The notes: generated by a model from the sequence alone, not told the origin. Shown: positions 7,982 to 14,982, counted from the stretch's first letter. The stretch is 16,378 nt of DNA from JAYXXU01 sp049301135 (GCA_049301135.1 JBAQKP010000026.1:1-16378), one strand, 5' to 3'. Numbers and translations are program-made.

Positions 7982-8445
7982 ATTTTGCCCAAAAAATCCT
8001 GCGAATTGAACGACAACGTGGTTTGACGACTGCTGAAATGGCCTTGGCTTTTTCGGTATTCGGCACGCAGTTAAACACGGCACGGGTGCAATTAGTGGCT
8101 TGTCGCTGGATCTTGCGTGGTTATGCGATGAGCCCAAACGGACATGTATATTTTCATCCGGATGATTGGCGAGAGGATTTTGCGCAAGCGGATCTGAACA
8201 TACAAAGCTGGCTGATTCATGAGTTGGTGCATGTTTGGCAAGTGCAGCAGGGCATAGCAGTGTTGCGGCGAGCGGTGTTTGATCGGCGTTATCGTTATCA
8301 GTTGGTGCAAGGTAAGCCATTTTTAGCTTATGGTATTGAGCAGCAAGCACAAATCGTGCAGGATTATTTTGTACGGCGGGAGAAAGGGCAGGAGTGTGCG
8401 GCGTGGGAAGCGTGTTTGCCGTTTTCAGTGAATCTAAAATTTTAA
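7978..8445 (+). CDS. HELVH-motif putative zinc metalloprotein (Vgr/DUF4157-like)
   Basis: A 155-residue protein with the motif IHELVHVWQ (residues 80-88): His81-Glu82-x2-His85 matches the HExxH zinc and catalytic motif. The later YGIEQQAQIVQDYF (118-131) offers Glu121 as third zinc ligand, as in DUF4157-like and Vgr-related peptidase-like domains, where an E-x-Q-A helix follows. There is no signal peptide or membrane segment. The N-terminal 50 residues (TAEMALAFSVFGTQLNTARVQL) are helical. It begins inside the last codons of the PP0621-like gene (ATGA overlap), so translation is coupled. It ends exactly where the opposite-strand gene ends, with no spacer or terminator. Zinc binding is well supported by motif; peptidase activity and substrate are not known, and the small size leaves room for a non-catalytic role. 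Confidence 0.85.
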   Translation: MNFAQKILRIERQRGLTTAEMALAFSVFGTQLNTARVQLVACRWILRGYAMSPNGHVYFHPDDWREDFAQADLNIQSWLIHELVHVWQVQQGIAVLRRAVFDRRYRYQLVQGKPFLAYGIEQQAQIVQDYFVRREKGQECAAWEACLPFSVNLKF

Positions 8446-9009
8446 CTATGTTAAGCAAACAGCAGCCTGTCGTAATAGCTCTTCGGCGCGCTGCTGCAAA
8501 GCAACGGTGTCGTGTAAGTAGCGGCTTGGCGCACGTTGTAAGGCAACCAGTTGTGCAAACTGCTGTCGATTCAGTTGGGTTTGTGGTTGCTTAAAAAGAA
8601 CATCACTCCAACTTTTGACGGAATCATCGTGACAGTTATCGTGGGCGCATCGAAGCCACAAATACACTGTGTCTTGTTGGCCAAACACAAGGGGTGCAAA
8701 AAACTGTATTGAATATTGTCTCCACCTGAGTTCTGAAGGTGAAAGGTTTGTATCAGATGGCCTACCCGCAACCGTATAAATCCAGTGAGATTGGCGATTC
8801 TCTGTTGTAATCAGACAGCTCGCTTCTGTTGGGTTCGATAGATTCAGAAAAATGTTTTGCCCTTCATCACGGTGTTGTTGAATGCTTTGATGAGCGGAGA
8901 GGTAATACTTCACATAAAAATATGCCGAACCCACTGCAATCGTTAGGCCAATCAGTCCAACGATGATGAAAGCGACTTTGAATAACTTATAAAATTTAAA
9001 CTGAGGCAT
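8446..9009 (-). CDS. Hypothetical protein with N-terminal membrane anchor
   Basis: I do not recognise this 187-residue protein. A basic start (KFYKLFK) is followed by one long hydrophobic segment (about residues 11-37), so it is probably anchored in the inner membrane with the rest in the periplasm. The outer part has a Cys65, a Cys121-x4-Cys126 pair (LRCAHDNCHDD) that could form a disulfide or bind metal, and a helical C-terminus with Cys185. The ATG at 9009 has an AGGGGA seven bases upstream. Only about 24 bp separate the ATG from the gltA terminator, leaving little room for a promoter, so it may rely on read-through from gltA or a promoter overlapping that terminator. It abuts the HELVH gene stop to stop. 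Confidence 0.75.
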   Translation of the reverse strand: MPQFKFYKLFKVAFIIVGLIGLTIAVGSAYFYVKYYLSAHQSIQQHRDEGQNIFLNLSNPTEASCLITTENRQSHWIYTVAGRPSDTNLSPSELRWRQYSIQFFAPLVFGQQDTVYLWLRCAHDNCHDDSVKSWSDVLFKQPQTQLNRQQFAQLVALQRAPSRYLHDTVALQQRAEELLRQAAVCLT

Positions 9010-9033
9010 AAAACATCCCCTGTGTTATTGGCT

Positions 9034-9063
9034 AAAAAAAAGACCGCCGCAGCGGTCTTTTTT
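9034..9063 (-). terminator. Rho-independent terminator after gltA
   Basis: AGACCGC (9041-9047) pairs with GCGGTCT (9052-9058) around a CGCA loop, with seven A on the left and five T on the right. Read on the minus strand it ends in a T tract, about 10 bases past the gltA stop codon, and lies just before the next minus-strand gene. Confidence 0.9.
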
Positions 9064-9072
9064 GAGGATCAA

Positions 9073-10359
9073 TTAACGCTGATCAATAGTAGGAAAATCA
9101 CGCAGTTCTGAGCCGGTGTACAACTGGCGTGGACGGCCAATTTTGTACGGAGCACTGTGCATCTCTAACCAGTGGCTGATCCAGCCGACGGTGCGTGCCA
9201 AGGCAAAAATCACCGTGAACATGCTGGTCGGAATACCGATAGCCTTTAGGATAATCCCTGAATAGAAATCGACGTTTGGATACAAGTTGCGCTTGATGAA
9301 ATACTCATCCGACAGTGCAATCCGCTCCAGTTCCATCGCCAGTTCAAGTTGTGGATCATTGATGCCAAGCGCAGCCAACACTTCATCACAGGTCTGCTTC
9401 ATGACTTTGGCGCGTGGGTCAAAGTTTTTGTAGACGCGGTGACCAAAGCCCATCAGTTTGACTTCTTTGGTTTTGACTTTTTCCATGAAGGCGGCAACGT
9501 TTTCGACTGAGCCGATTTCATCCAGCATGGTCAGCACGGCTTCGTTGGCGCCGCCGTGTGCAGGCCCCCAGAGTGCTGCGATACCTGCCGCGATACAAGC
9601 GTATGGGTTTGCGCCAGTTGAGCCCGCCATCCGCACAGTAGACGTCGAGGCATTTTGCTCGTGATCAGCGTGCAGGGTAAAAATCTTGTCCATTGCTTTG
9701 GCAAGAATCGGATTAACCTTGTAATCAGGATCAGCCGGTACAGAGAACATCATGTACAGAAAGTTTTCAGCATAGCCCAAGTCATTGCGTGGATAGACAA
9801 ATGGCTGACCTGAACTGTACTTGTAGCACATTGCTGCGATGGTTGGGATCTTGGCAATCAGGCGAATCGCAGTGATTTCGCGGTGCTTTGGATCAGCAAC
9901 GTCCAAGCCATCATGATAAAACGCCGACAACGCGCCAACCACGCCGCACATGATCGCCATCGGGTGCGCATCACGACGGAAACCATCATAAAACTTACGC
10001 AGTTGCTCATGCACCATGGTGTGGTTGGCGACCAGCGCGTCAAATTCTGCTTTTTGTTCGGCAGTCGGCAGTTCGCCATTTAATAGCAAATAGCAAACTT
10101 CCAGATAGTCAGCTTGCTCTGCCAGTTGTGCAATCGGGTAACCGCGATGCAACAGCACGCCCTGATCACCATCAATAAAAGTGATTTTTGATTCACAGGC
10201 CGCAGTCGCCATAAAACCAGGGTCAAAAGTAAAAAAGCCTTTTGAGAGTACATCTTTGACATCAATGACATCTGGGCCTAGTGTGCCGCTATAAATCGGT
10301 AAATCAAACTGCTGGTCATTCAGTGTGAGAACGGCTTTCTTGCCAGTCGTGCCAGACAT
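9073..10359 (-). CDS. gltA: Citrate synthase, type II (hexameric)
   Basis: GltA condenses acetyl-CoA and oxaloacetate to citrate, the entry to the TCA cycle. The 428-residue protein matches the Gram-negative type II enzyme in length and in its N-terminal domain (about 1-60), which in E. coli carries NADH inhibition. The catalytic residues are visible: His268 (WGPAHGGANEA), His307 (GFGHRVYKN) and Asp364 (NVDFYSG), with Arg316 in KNFDPRAK. The frame stays open 91 codons upstream on the minus strand, but I set the start at 10359: an AGGAGA lies 8 bases before this ATG and the MSGTTGKKAVL start aligns with family members. It is divergent from sdhCDAB across 710 bp, ends in its own terminator, and has a predicted leader of about 265 bases. 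Confidence 0.97.
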   Translation of the reverse strand: MSGTTGKKAVLTLNDQQFDLPIYSGTLGPDVIDVKDVLSKGFFTFDPGFMATAACESKITFIDGDQGVLLHRGYPIAQLAEQADYLEVCYLLLNGELPTAEQKAEFDALVANHTMVHEQLRKFYDGFRRDAHPMAIMCGVVGALSAFYHDGLDVADPKHREITAIRLIAKIPTIAAMCYKYSSGQPFVYPRNDLGYAENFLYMMFSVPADPDYKVNPILAKAMDKIFTLHADHEQNASTSTVRMAGSTGANPYACIAAGIAALWGPAHGGANEAVLTMLDEIGSVENVAAFMEKVKTKEVKLMGFGHRVYKNFDPRAKVMKQTCDEVLAALGINDPQLELAMELERIALSDEYFIKRNLYPNVDFYSGIILKAIGIPTSMFTVIFALARTVGWISHWLEMHSAPYKIGRPRQLYTGSELRDFPTIDQR

Positions 10360-10630
10360 TAAAACTCTCCTAATAAGGGGTGTTACGGCCGGAACGCCGA
10401 AATCTGGGGCACAGGTTGCTGCTCCCACTCGCTCCGAACGCAAAGATGACCGTTTAAAAAGCACCATCGGCTGGGATTGCACTTGGTTGTTAAAACAGAT
10501 TGCGATGACACGTTGCACCAAATATGACCAGCATGCACTAAAAAAGTGCTCGCAGCAGTCATGCGGTGTGGCTTCCTGCAAGGTGCGTATCACAGCGTGG
10601 ATCAAGCCCATATCATGCCGTGATAAACGC

Positions 10631-10659
10631 ACTATAAGGCGTTACATCCCGCTTGTCTG
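10631..10659 (-). promoter_or_regulatory. Candidate gltA promoter
   Basis: Read on the minus strand, CAGACA (10659-10654) and TATAGT (10636-10631) are 17 bases apart and match the sigma70 boxes in four and five of six positions. The start would be near 10624, giving a leader of about 265 bases before gltA. Confidence 0.4.
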
Positions 10660-10928
10660 GCGGTAGGTTCTGACGAACAGCGGCAGTTTAGCGGTTGTGT
10701 ATACCCTGCTGCAAGTGCCGAGTGCATCCGCGAACATTCGGTTTAAACCCTTGGCAATCCAGAGCGGTAAGCCAAGCCAGCACTCTGGATAATCAGCGGT
10801 TTATCGTTGCAATAAGCGTAGCACAGTGCGTGCCAAAATGGCTGTTTTGGGTATTTTAAATGGTGATACAAAAAACAAATACAAAAATGTCAGACTAAAG
10901 TGTAGTACGGCTGTTTGCTAGCCTATGT

Positions 10929-10957
10929 TTGTATTTATTGTGCAAGCTCACTATACT
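10929..10957 (+). promoter_or_regulatory. Candidate sdhCDAB promoter
   Basis: TATACT (10952-10957) is a good -10 box (five of six), with TTGTAT (10929-10934, three of six) 17 bases upstream. The predicted start near 10964 gives a leader of about 106 bases that contains the hairpin at 11028-11059. The weak -35 suggests dependence on an activator or weaker core strength. Confidence 0.4.
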
Positions 10958-11027
10958 TCTGCGTTGTTTATTGCGGGCGCGATTGGGTCTGCAAATACCG
11001 CTGCCGTGCCAGCTTTCCTTCGATTTT

Positions 11028-11059
11028 AGCCCCTCGTGATCCTACAAGATCAAGGGGCT
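11028..11059 (+). promoter_or_regulatory. Stem-loop in the sdhC leader
   Basis: AGCCCCT (11028-11034) pairs with AGGGGCT (11053-11059), and TGATC (11037-11041) with GATCA (11048-11052), giving 12 pairs with a two-base bulge (CG) and a CTACAA loop. No T run follows, so it is not a terminator. The right arm holds AAGGGG, the only strong purine-rich sequence near the sdhC start, 12 bases before the ATG, so the hairpin could control translation or protect the mRNA. Confidence 0.6.
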
Positions 11060-11069
11060 CTGCTACAGG

Positions 11070-11471
11070 ATGCCCGCTGTGAAAAGCAACAGACCTGTCA
11101 ATCTGTCTATGGGTCAGGTGTTGAGCGTTAACATGAGCTCACCCGTGGCCGTCGCCTCGATTCTGCACCGCGTGTCTGGAATCATTATTTTTCTACTGAT
11201 CCCAGTCCTGTTGTGGCTGCTTCAGGGTTCTTTGGCTTCGCCAGAAAGCTTTGCCCACGTCCGTGATACGGTGTTTGGCAATGTGTTGGTGAAGTTGGTC
11301 GTCTGGGTGTTTTTGGCCGGATTGATCTATCACTTTTTTGCGGGAATCAAGCACTTGCTGGCAGATGTCGGCGTTGCTGAAGAGCTGAACAGTGGCCGTA
11401 CTGCGGCAACTGTGATGCTGGTGATCTCCGTAATCAGTATTCTGGCCGCATTTGTTTGGGTGATGTTCTGA
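11070..11471 (+). CDS. sdhC: Succinate dehydrogenase cytochrome b556 subunit
   Basis: SdhC is one of two membrane anchors of complex II; it helps bind heme b and ubiquinone. The 133-residue protein has three membrane helices (about 31-51, 73-93, 112-132). Ser30 and Arg34 in ASILHRVSG match the E. coli quinone-site Ser27 and Arg31, and His88 (LIYHFFAGIKH) matches the heme ligand His84. The N-terminal KSNRPVNL is the usual start of the family. The ATG at 11070 is chosen, but an in-frame GTG at 11079 has CAGGA at a better distance (9 bases) and would give an equally plausible N-terminus. The gene overlaps sdhD by one base (TGATG), so translation is coupled through the operon. Confidence 0.95.
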   Translation: MPAVKSNRPVNLSMGQVLSVNMSSPVAVASILHRVSGIIIFLLIPVLLWLLQGSLASPESFAHVRDTVFGNVLVKLVVWVFLAGLIYHFFAGIKHLLADVGVAEELNSGRTAATVMLVISVISILAAFVWVMF

Positions 11472-11833
11472 TGAAAAGTGCAACAGGTCTAACCGGATCA
11501 GGCTCACGCGACTGGGCTGTTCAGCGTATTTCCGCGATTGTTCTGGCTTTGTACACCGTGGTGGTGCTGGGCTGGATTATTCTAAATCCTAACTTCGGTT
11601 ATGAAGCGTGGTATGGCTTCATGATGACGTTGCCAATGAAAATTTTTAGCTTGTTGGCGGTGCTGTCCCTCGCAGGACATGCTTGGATTGGTCTGTGGAC
11701 GGTGTTGACCGACTATGTGACCACTCGCCAAATGGGCGCGGGCGCGAATGGTTTGCGCCTTGTCCTGCAAGCTGCGATGGTCATTGCAGTGTTCGTGTTT
11801 ACCGTCTGGGGTATCCAGATTTTCTGGGGTTGA
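11471..11833 (+). CDS. sdhD: Succinate dehydrogenase membrane anchor subunit
   Basis: SdhD is the second membrane anchor of complex II. The 120-residue protein has three membrane helices (about 19-37, 55-75, 97-118). QRISAIVLALY near residue 18 is the family signature at helix one. HAWIGLWTVLTDYV (70-83) holds His70 near the heme, and Asp81-Tyr82 correspond to E. coli Asp82-Tyr83, Tyr83 being a ubiquinone ligand. The start is the ATG sharing its A with the sdhC stop; an upstream TTG in frame lies inside sdhC and is not used. sdhA follows after 14 bp. Confidence 0.95.
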   Translation: MKSATGLTGSGSRDWAVQRISAIVLALYTVVVLGWIILNPNFGYEAWYGFMMTLPMKIFSLLAVLSLAGHAWIGLWTVLTDYVTTRQMGAGANGLRLVLQAAMVIAVFVFTVWGIQIFWG

Positions 11834-11847
11834 TTTAGGAAAACATC

Positions 11848-13671
11848 ATGGCTGTTCTGTCCAAAGATGATATGAGTAACATCAAGACCCTGAATTTCGA
11901 CGCTGTCATTGTTGGCGGTGGCGGTTCTGGGATGCGAGCGTCGTTGCAGTTGGCACGCGCTGGCTTAAAAGTTGCGGTACTGACTAAAGTATTCCCAACC
12001 CGTTCGCATACGGTCGCTGCGCAAGGCGGCATTGGTGCAAGTCTGGGCAACATGGGTGAAGACAACTGGCACTATCACTTCTATGACACCATTAAAGGTT
12101 CTGACTGGCTTGGTGATCAAGACGCGATTGAGTTCATGTGTCGCGAAGCACCGAAAATGGTGTATGAGCTAGAACACATGGGCATGCCATTTGACCGTAA
12201 CGCGGATGGTACGATTTATCAGCGTCCATTCGGTGGGCACAGCGCCAATTATGGCGAAAAAGCCGTACCGCGTGCCTGTGCGGCGGCTGACCGTACTGGC
12301 CATGCGTTGTTGCATACGCTGTACCAAAAAAACCTTGAGCTGGGTACACAGTTTTTCGTTGAGTGGATTGCGCTTGATCTGATCCGTGATGATGACGGTG
12401 ATGTGCTCGGTGTGACTGCGATTGACCAAGAAACTGGTACAGTCAGTGTGTTCCAAGCCAAAGCAACCTTGTTTGCGACCGGCGGAGCAGGGCGTATCTA
12501 TCAAGCCTCGACCAACGCCTATATCAATACCGGTGACGGTCTCGGCATGGCAGCGCGTGCTGGTATTCCATTGCAGGATATGGAGTTTTGGCAGTTCCAC
12601 CCGACTGGCGTGGCCGGTGCTGGGGTGCTGCTGACTGAAGGTTGTCGTGGTGAAGGCGGCGTGCTGCGTAATGCCTCCGGCGAGCCATTTATGGAGCGTT
12701 ATGCCCCGACCTTGAAAGACTTGGCACCGCGTGACTTCGTATCACGTTCGATGGACCAAGAGATCAAAGAAGGTCGTGGCTGTGGTCCAAATAAAGACTA
12801 CGTCGTGCTGGATCTGACCCACTTGGGCGCAGAAACCATCATGAAGCGTCTGCCGTCGGTGTTCGAGATCGGTAAGAAATTTGCCAACGTCGACTGCACC
12901 AAAGAGCCGATTCCAGTCGTACCGACCATCCATTATCAAATGGGTGGTATCCCGACCAACATCAATGGTCAAGTCGTCGTGCCGAATGGCGATACGCCAA
13001 ACCAAGTGGTCAAAGGCTTATACGCGATTGGTGAATGCTCTTGTGTGAGCGTGCATGGGGCAAACCGTCTCGGTACAAACTCACTGCTGGACTTGATCGT
13101 GTTCGGTAAAGCGGCCGGTGATCACATCACCGAAACCGTGCGTGCTTCGAGCAGCAGCTATAAGCCGTTGCCAAAGCATGTGCTTGAACAAAGCATGGGG
13201 CGTATCAACAAGCTGCAACAATCCACCACTGGCGAAAATGCCCAAGACGTGGCCGACGACATCCGTCGGGTGATGCAGCAACATGCTGGCGTATTCCGTA
13301 CCCAAGCCAGTATGGATGAAGGCGTACAGAAAATTCTGGCGCTTGCCCCACGCGTAAAAAACATCCACCTTGGCGACAAGTCACAAGTGTTTAACACCGC
13401 ACGTATCGAAGCGTTGGAAGTTGAAAACTTGTTTGAAGCAGCCAAAGCCACCATGATTTCTGCGGCGGCTCGCCATGAATGTCGTGGTGCGCATACCGTC
13501 GTGGATTATGAGCGCGCAGAGAACGATCCAGAGCATCCAAATGGCCGTAATGACCGTGAGTGGATGAAACATACCCTGTGGTATTCCAGTGATAATCGTC
13601 TGCAATATAAACCCGTGCGCATGCAGCCCCTGACTGTCGATTCGGTTCCGCCGAAAACGCGTACATTCTAA
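11848..13671 (+). CDS. sdhA: Succinate dehydrogenase flavoprotein subunit
   Basis: SdhA oxidises succinate to fumarate and passes electrons to the iron-sulfur subunit at the inner face of the membrane. The 607-residue protein begins with an FAD-binding fold, GGGGSG (23-28). His54 in RSHTVAAQGG is the residue that carries covalent FAD. Active-site residues match E. coli: His251 (QFHPTG), Arg295 (LAPRDFVSR, proton shuttle), His362 (IHYQMGG) and Arg407 (HGANRLGTNSLLDL). The C-terminus (RNDREWMKHTLWY...) is of family type. An AGGA lies before the ATG at a spacing of eight, and the N-terminal extension of about nine residues relative to E. coli includes a second Met at residue 9 that is a possible alternative start. 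It is third in the sdhCDAB operon. Confidence 0.98.
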   Translation: MAVLSKDDMSNIKTLNFDAVIVGGGGSGMRASLQLARAGLKVAVLTKVFPTRSHTVAAQGGIGASLGNMGEDNWHYHFYDTIKGSDWLGDQDAIEFMCREAPKMVYELEHMGMPFDRNADGTIYQRPFGGHSANYGEKAVPRACAAADRTGHALLHTLYQKNLELGTQFFVEWIALDLIRDDDGDVLGVTAIDQETGTVSVFQAKATLFATGGAGRIYQASTNAYINTGDGLGMAARAGIPLQDMEFWQFHPTGVAGAGVLLTEGCRGEGGVLRNASGEPFMERYAPTLKDLAPRDFVSRSMDQEIKEGRGCGPNKDYVVLDLTHLGAETIMKRLPSVFEIGKKFANVDCTKEPIPVVPTIHYQMGGIPTNINGQVVVPNGDTPNQVVKGLYAIGECSCVSVHGANRLGTNSLLDLIVFGKAAGDHITETVRASSSSYKPLPKHVLEQSMGRINKLQQSTTGENAQDVADDIRRVMQQHAGVFRTQASMDEGVQKILALAPRVKNIHLGDKSQVFNTARIEALEVENLFEAAKATMISAAARHECRGAHTVVDYERAENDPEHPNGRNDREWMKHTLWYSSDNRLQYKPVRMQPLTVDSVPPKTRTF

Positions 13672-13686
13672 GGTGTGGAGAGCAAA

Positions 13687-14397
13687 ATGAGCCGTAGAAC
13701 CCGCACATTTGAAATCTATCGCTATGATCCTGATAAGGATAAAGCGCCGTACATGCAGACCTTCACGCTGGAGCTAGATGATGGCGACCGCATGTTGCTG
13801 GATGCGATGATCAAGCTGAAAAAGCAAGACGAAACCCTGTCCTTCCGCCGCTCATGCCGTGAAGGGATTTGTGGTTCGGACGGCATGAACATCAATGGCA
13901 AAAACGGTCTGGCCTGCTTGCAGAACCTGAACGATTTGCCTGCGAAAATCATCCTGCGCCCGTTGCCGGGGCTGCCAGTCATCCGTGACTTGGTGGTCGA
14001 TATGAACCAGTTTTATACCCAGTATGAAAAGGTTCGTCCGTACTTGATCAACGACCAGCCTGCGCCACCGACTGAGCGCCTACAAGCGCCAGAAGATCGT
14101 GAGAAGCTGGATGGTCTGTACGAGTGCATCCTGTGTGCCTGCTGTTCGACCTCATGCCCATCGTTCTGGTGGAACCCTGATAAATTCTTGGGCCCCTCTG
14201 CGCTGTTGCATGCGTATCGTTTTATCGCGGATACCCGTGATCAAGACACCCAAAATCGTTTGGCTGATCTGGATGACCCATTCAGCTTGTTCCGGTGCCG
14301 TGGCATCATGAACTGCGTATCGGTCTGTCCAAAAGGACTCAATCCGACCAAAGCGATTGGACATATCCGTAACTTGATCCTTGATCAAGCTGGCTAA
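13687..14397 (+). CDS. sdhB: Succinate dehydrogenase iron-sulfur subunit
   Basis: SdhB carries electrons from FAD to ubiquinone through three clusters. The 236-residue protein has a [2Fe-2S] site formed by Cys57, Cys62, Asp65 and Cys77 (SCREGICGSDG...LACL; the Asp ligand is normal in this enterobacterial-type subunit). The [4Fe-4S] site uses Cys147, Cys150, Cys153 and Cys214, and the [3Fe-4S] site uses Cys157, Cys204 and Cys210. All ligands align with E. coli at a constant offset of two. I start at the ATG at 13687, which has GGAGAG five bases upstream, rather than the GTG at 13675, since only the former has a correctly placed ribosome binding site. It lies 15 bp behind sdhA and ends the operon at a strong terminator. 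Confidence 0.98.
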   Translation: MSRRTRTFEIYRYDPDKDKAPYMQTFTLELDDGDRMLLDAMIKLKKQDETLSFRRSCREGICGSDGMNINGKNGLACLQNLNDLPAKIILRPLPGLPVIRDLVVDMNQFYTQYEKVRPYLINDQPAPPTERLQAPEDREKLDGLYECILCACCSTSCPSFWWNPDKFLGPSALLHAYRFIADTRDQDTQNRLADLDDPFSLFRCRGIMNCVSVCPKGLNPTKAIGHIRNLILDQAG

Positions 14398-14419
14398 GTC
14401 CTCGTGTGATTGATCTGAC

Positions 14420-14444
14420 AAAGCACGCTTCGGCGTGCTTTTTT
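14420..14444 (+). terminator. Rho-independent terminator of sdhCDAB
   Basis: GCACGC (14423-14428) pairs with GCGTGC (14433-14438) around a very stable TTCG tetraloop, extended by A-T pairs and followed by six T. It starts 23 bases after the sdhB stop. Because of it, sucA probably needs its own promoter. Confidence 0.93.
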
Positions 14445-14631
14445 GTGGGTGGTGATTGCGAAACCAAACCAGTGGCGCCAGAACTCGCAGCTTTATTTGT
14501 GCAGGCTGATCCGCGTTTTGAGTTGTCACCGGTCTTGCGTTTCGTTCAGCTCACCAATGGTCGTGATTTGATGTTTGAGTAATCCAGCAAAAAACAGCCC
14601 ATTCAGCAGATACATGCACGCTTCGGCGTGC
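14423..14631. repeat. Two copies of the terminator hairpin sequence
   Basis: The 16-base sequence GCACGCTTCGGCGTGC occurs at 14423-14438, as the sdh terminator, and again at 14616-14631, 193 bases on. The second copy lacks the flanking A and T tracts. As the unit is itself a palindrome with a TTCG loop, orientation cannot be told. Confidence 0.85.
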
Positions 14632-14798
14632 CTGTTGTTGCCGAGCGTTAACATGTTTTGTTGCAGTACGCTCAAGGCTATCGTTGCTTTGAACAGGGTG
14701 ATGCTTGGTTGTCACACAGGGTCATCGACAACGTATCGAATCCATCCGCCAAACGTCGTATGGTTAGACATATTTTTTTACTTAATAATCGCTATTGA
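14445..14798 (+). pseudogene. Possible decayed coding remnant with two in-frame stops
   Basis: One single frame reads with protein-like composition through two TAA codons, at 14580-14582 and 14649-14651, until a TGA at 14796. The first part (from the GTG at 14445) includes VAPELAALFVQADPRFELSP and then VLRFVQLTNGRDLMFE before the first stop; the next part includes QQIHARFGVPVVAER; the last includes LLQYAQGYRCFEQGDAWL. I do not recognise the family. The codon choice is like that of neighbouring genes, but 118 codons is short, and chance cannot be excluded without a search. It lies just past the sdh terminator, so it may be a remnant of an inserted gene. Confidence 0.3.
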
Positions 14799-14854
14799 GC
14801 AAAAAAATCAGAAGAAGCTGGCTTGGCGTGCTACGATTTTGACCCAATAGCGAT
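14788..14854. repeat. 10-bp inverted repeat spanning 67 bp
   Basis: ATCGCTATTG (14788-14797) and CAATAGCGAT (14845-14854) are perfect inverted copies. The ends fall at the boundary of a possible pseudogene. No clear target duplication flanks them, so a mobile element is not demonstrated. Confidence 0.5.
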
Positions 14855-14966
14855 GTAATGCAGTTTGCAACATCGTGCTTCGTTGTATTGAAGTCGCATT
14901 TGCCAATCAAGGGTGGTGTACCGACACCGTAATGCACTTGATTCGCCAATTCGATTTGCAAAAATG

Positions 14967-14982
14967 CCCACACATGTGTGGG
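14967..14982. repeat. Perfect 16-bp palindrome
   Basis: CCCACACATGTGTGGG is identical to its reverse complement. It lies inside a wider pair of inverted repeats, ACACCGTA (14924-14931) and TACGGTGT (14983-14990). A dimeric regulator site is one reading, about 250 bp upstream of sucA. Confidence 0.6.

Larger units (their letters stand above)
10360..11069. other. Divergent gltA-sdhC control region, 710 bp
   Basis: No gene is supported here; the open frames are unsupported by start signals or recognisable products. It holds a candidate gltA promoter (10631-10659, minus) and a candidate sdhC promoter (10929-10957, plus). It also holds several inverted repeats: ATCCAGAG/CTCTGGAT (10757-10764 and 10783-10790), CCAAAA/TTTTGG (10833-10838 and 10845-10850), and the strong sdhC leader hairpin (11028-11059). 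An AT-rich belt around 10850-10900 separates the two promoters and would suit regulator or bending-protein binding. I cannot name a specific regulator site. Confidence 0.6.

Noticed and set aside
7976..8458. Minus-strand open frame of 160 codons
   Set aside because: It is fully antisense to the HELVH gene, which has an overlapping start with its upstream neighbour and a clear motif.
10360..10632. 91-codon N-terminal extension of gltA
   Set aside because: The AGGAGA and the family-like MSGTTGKK start at 10359 decide for the shorter protein; the extension has many Cys and no likeness to citrate synthase.
10325..10666. Plus-strand open frame over the gltA start
   Set aside because: It overlaps gltA antisense, has no ribosome binding site and an Arg/Cys-rich, unlikely product.
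12169..12600. Minus-strand open frame of 143 codons inside sdhA
   Set aside because: Shadow of the sdhA coding sequence; SdhA is complete and conserved throughout.
14575..14850. Plus-strand open frame of 91 codons in the sdhB-sucA gap
   Set aside because: The start is a TTG with no ribosome binding site, and the composition is not protein-like; the neighbouring frame reads better even with stops.
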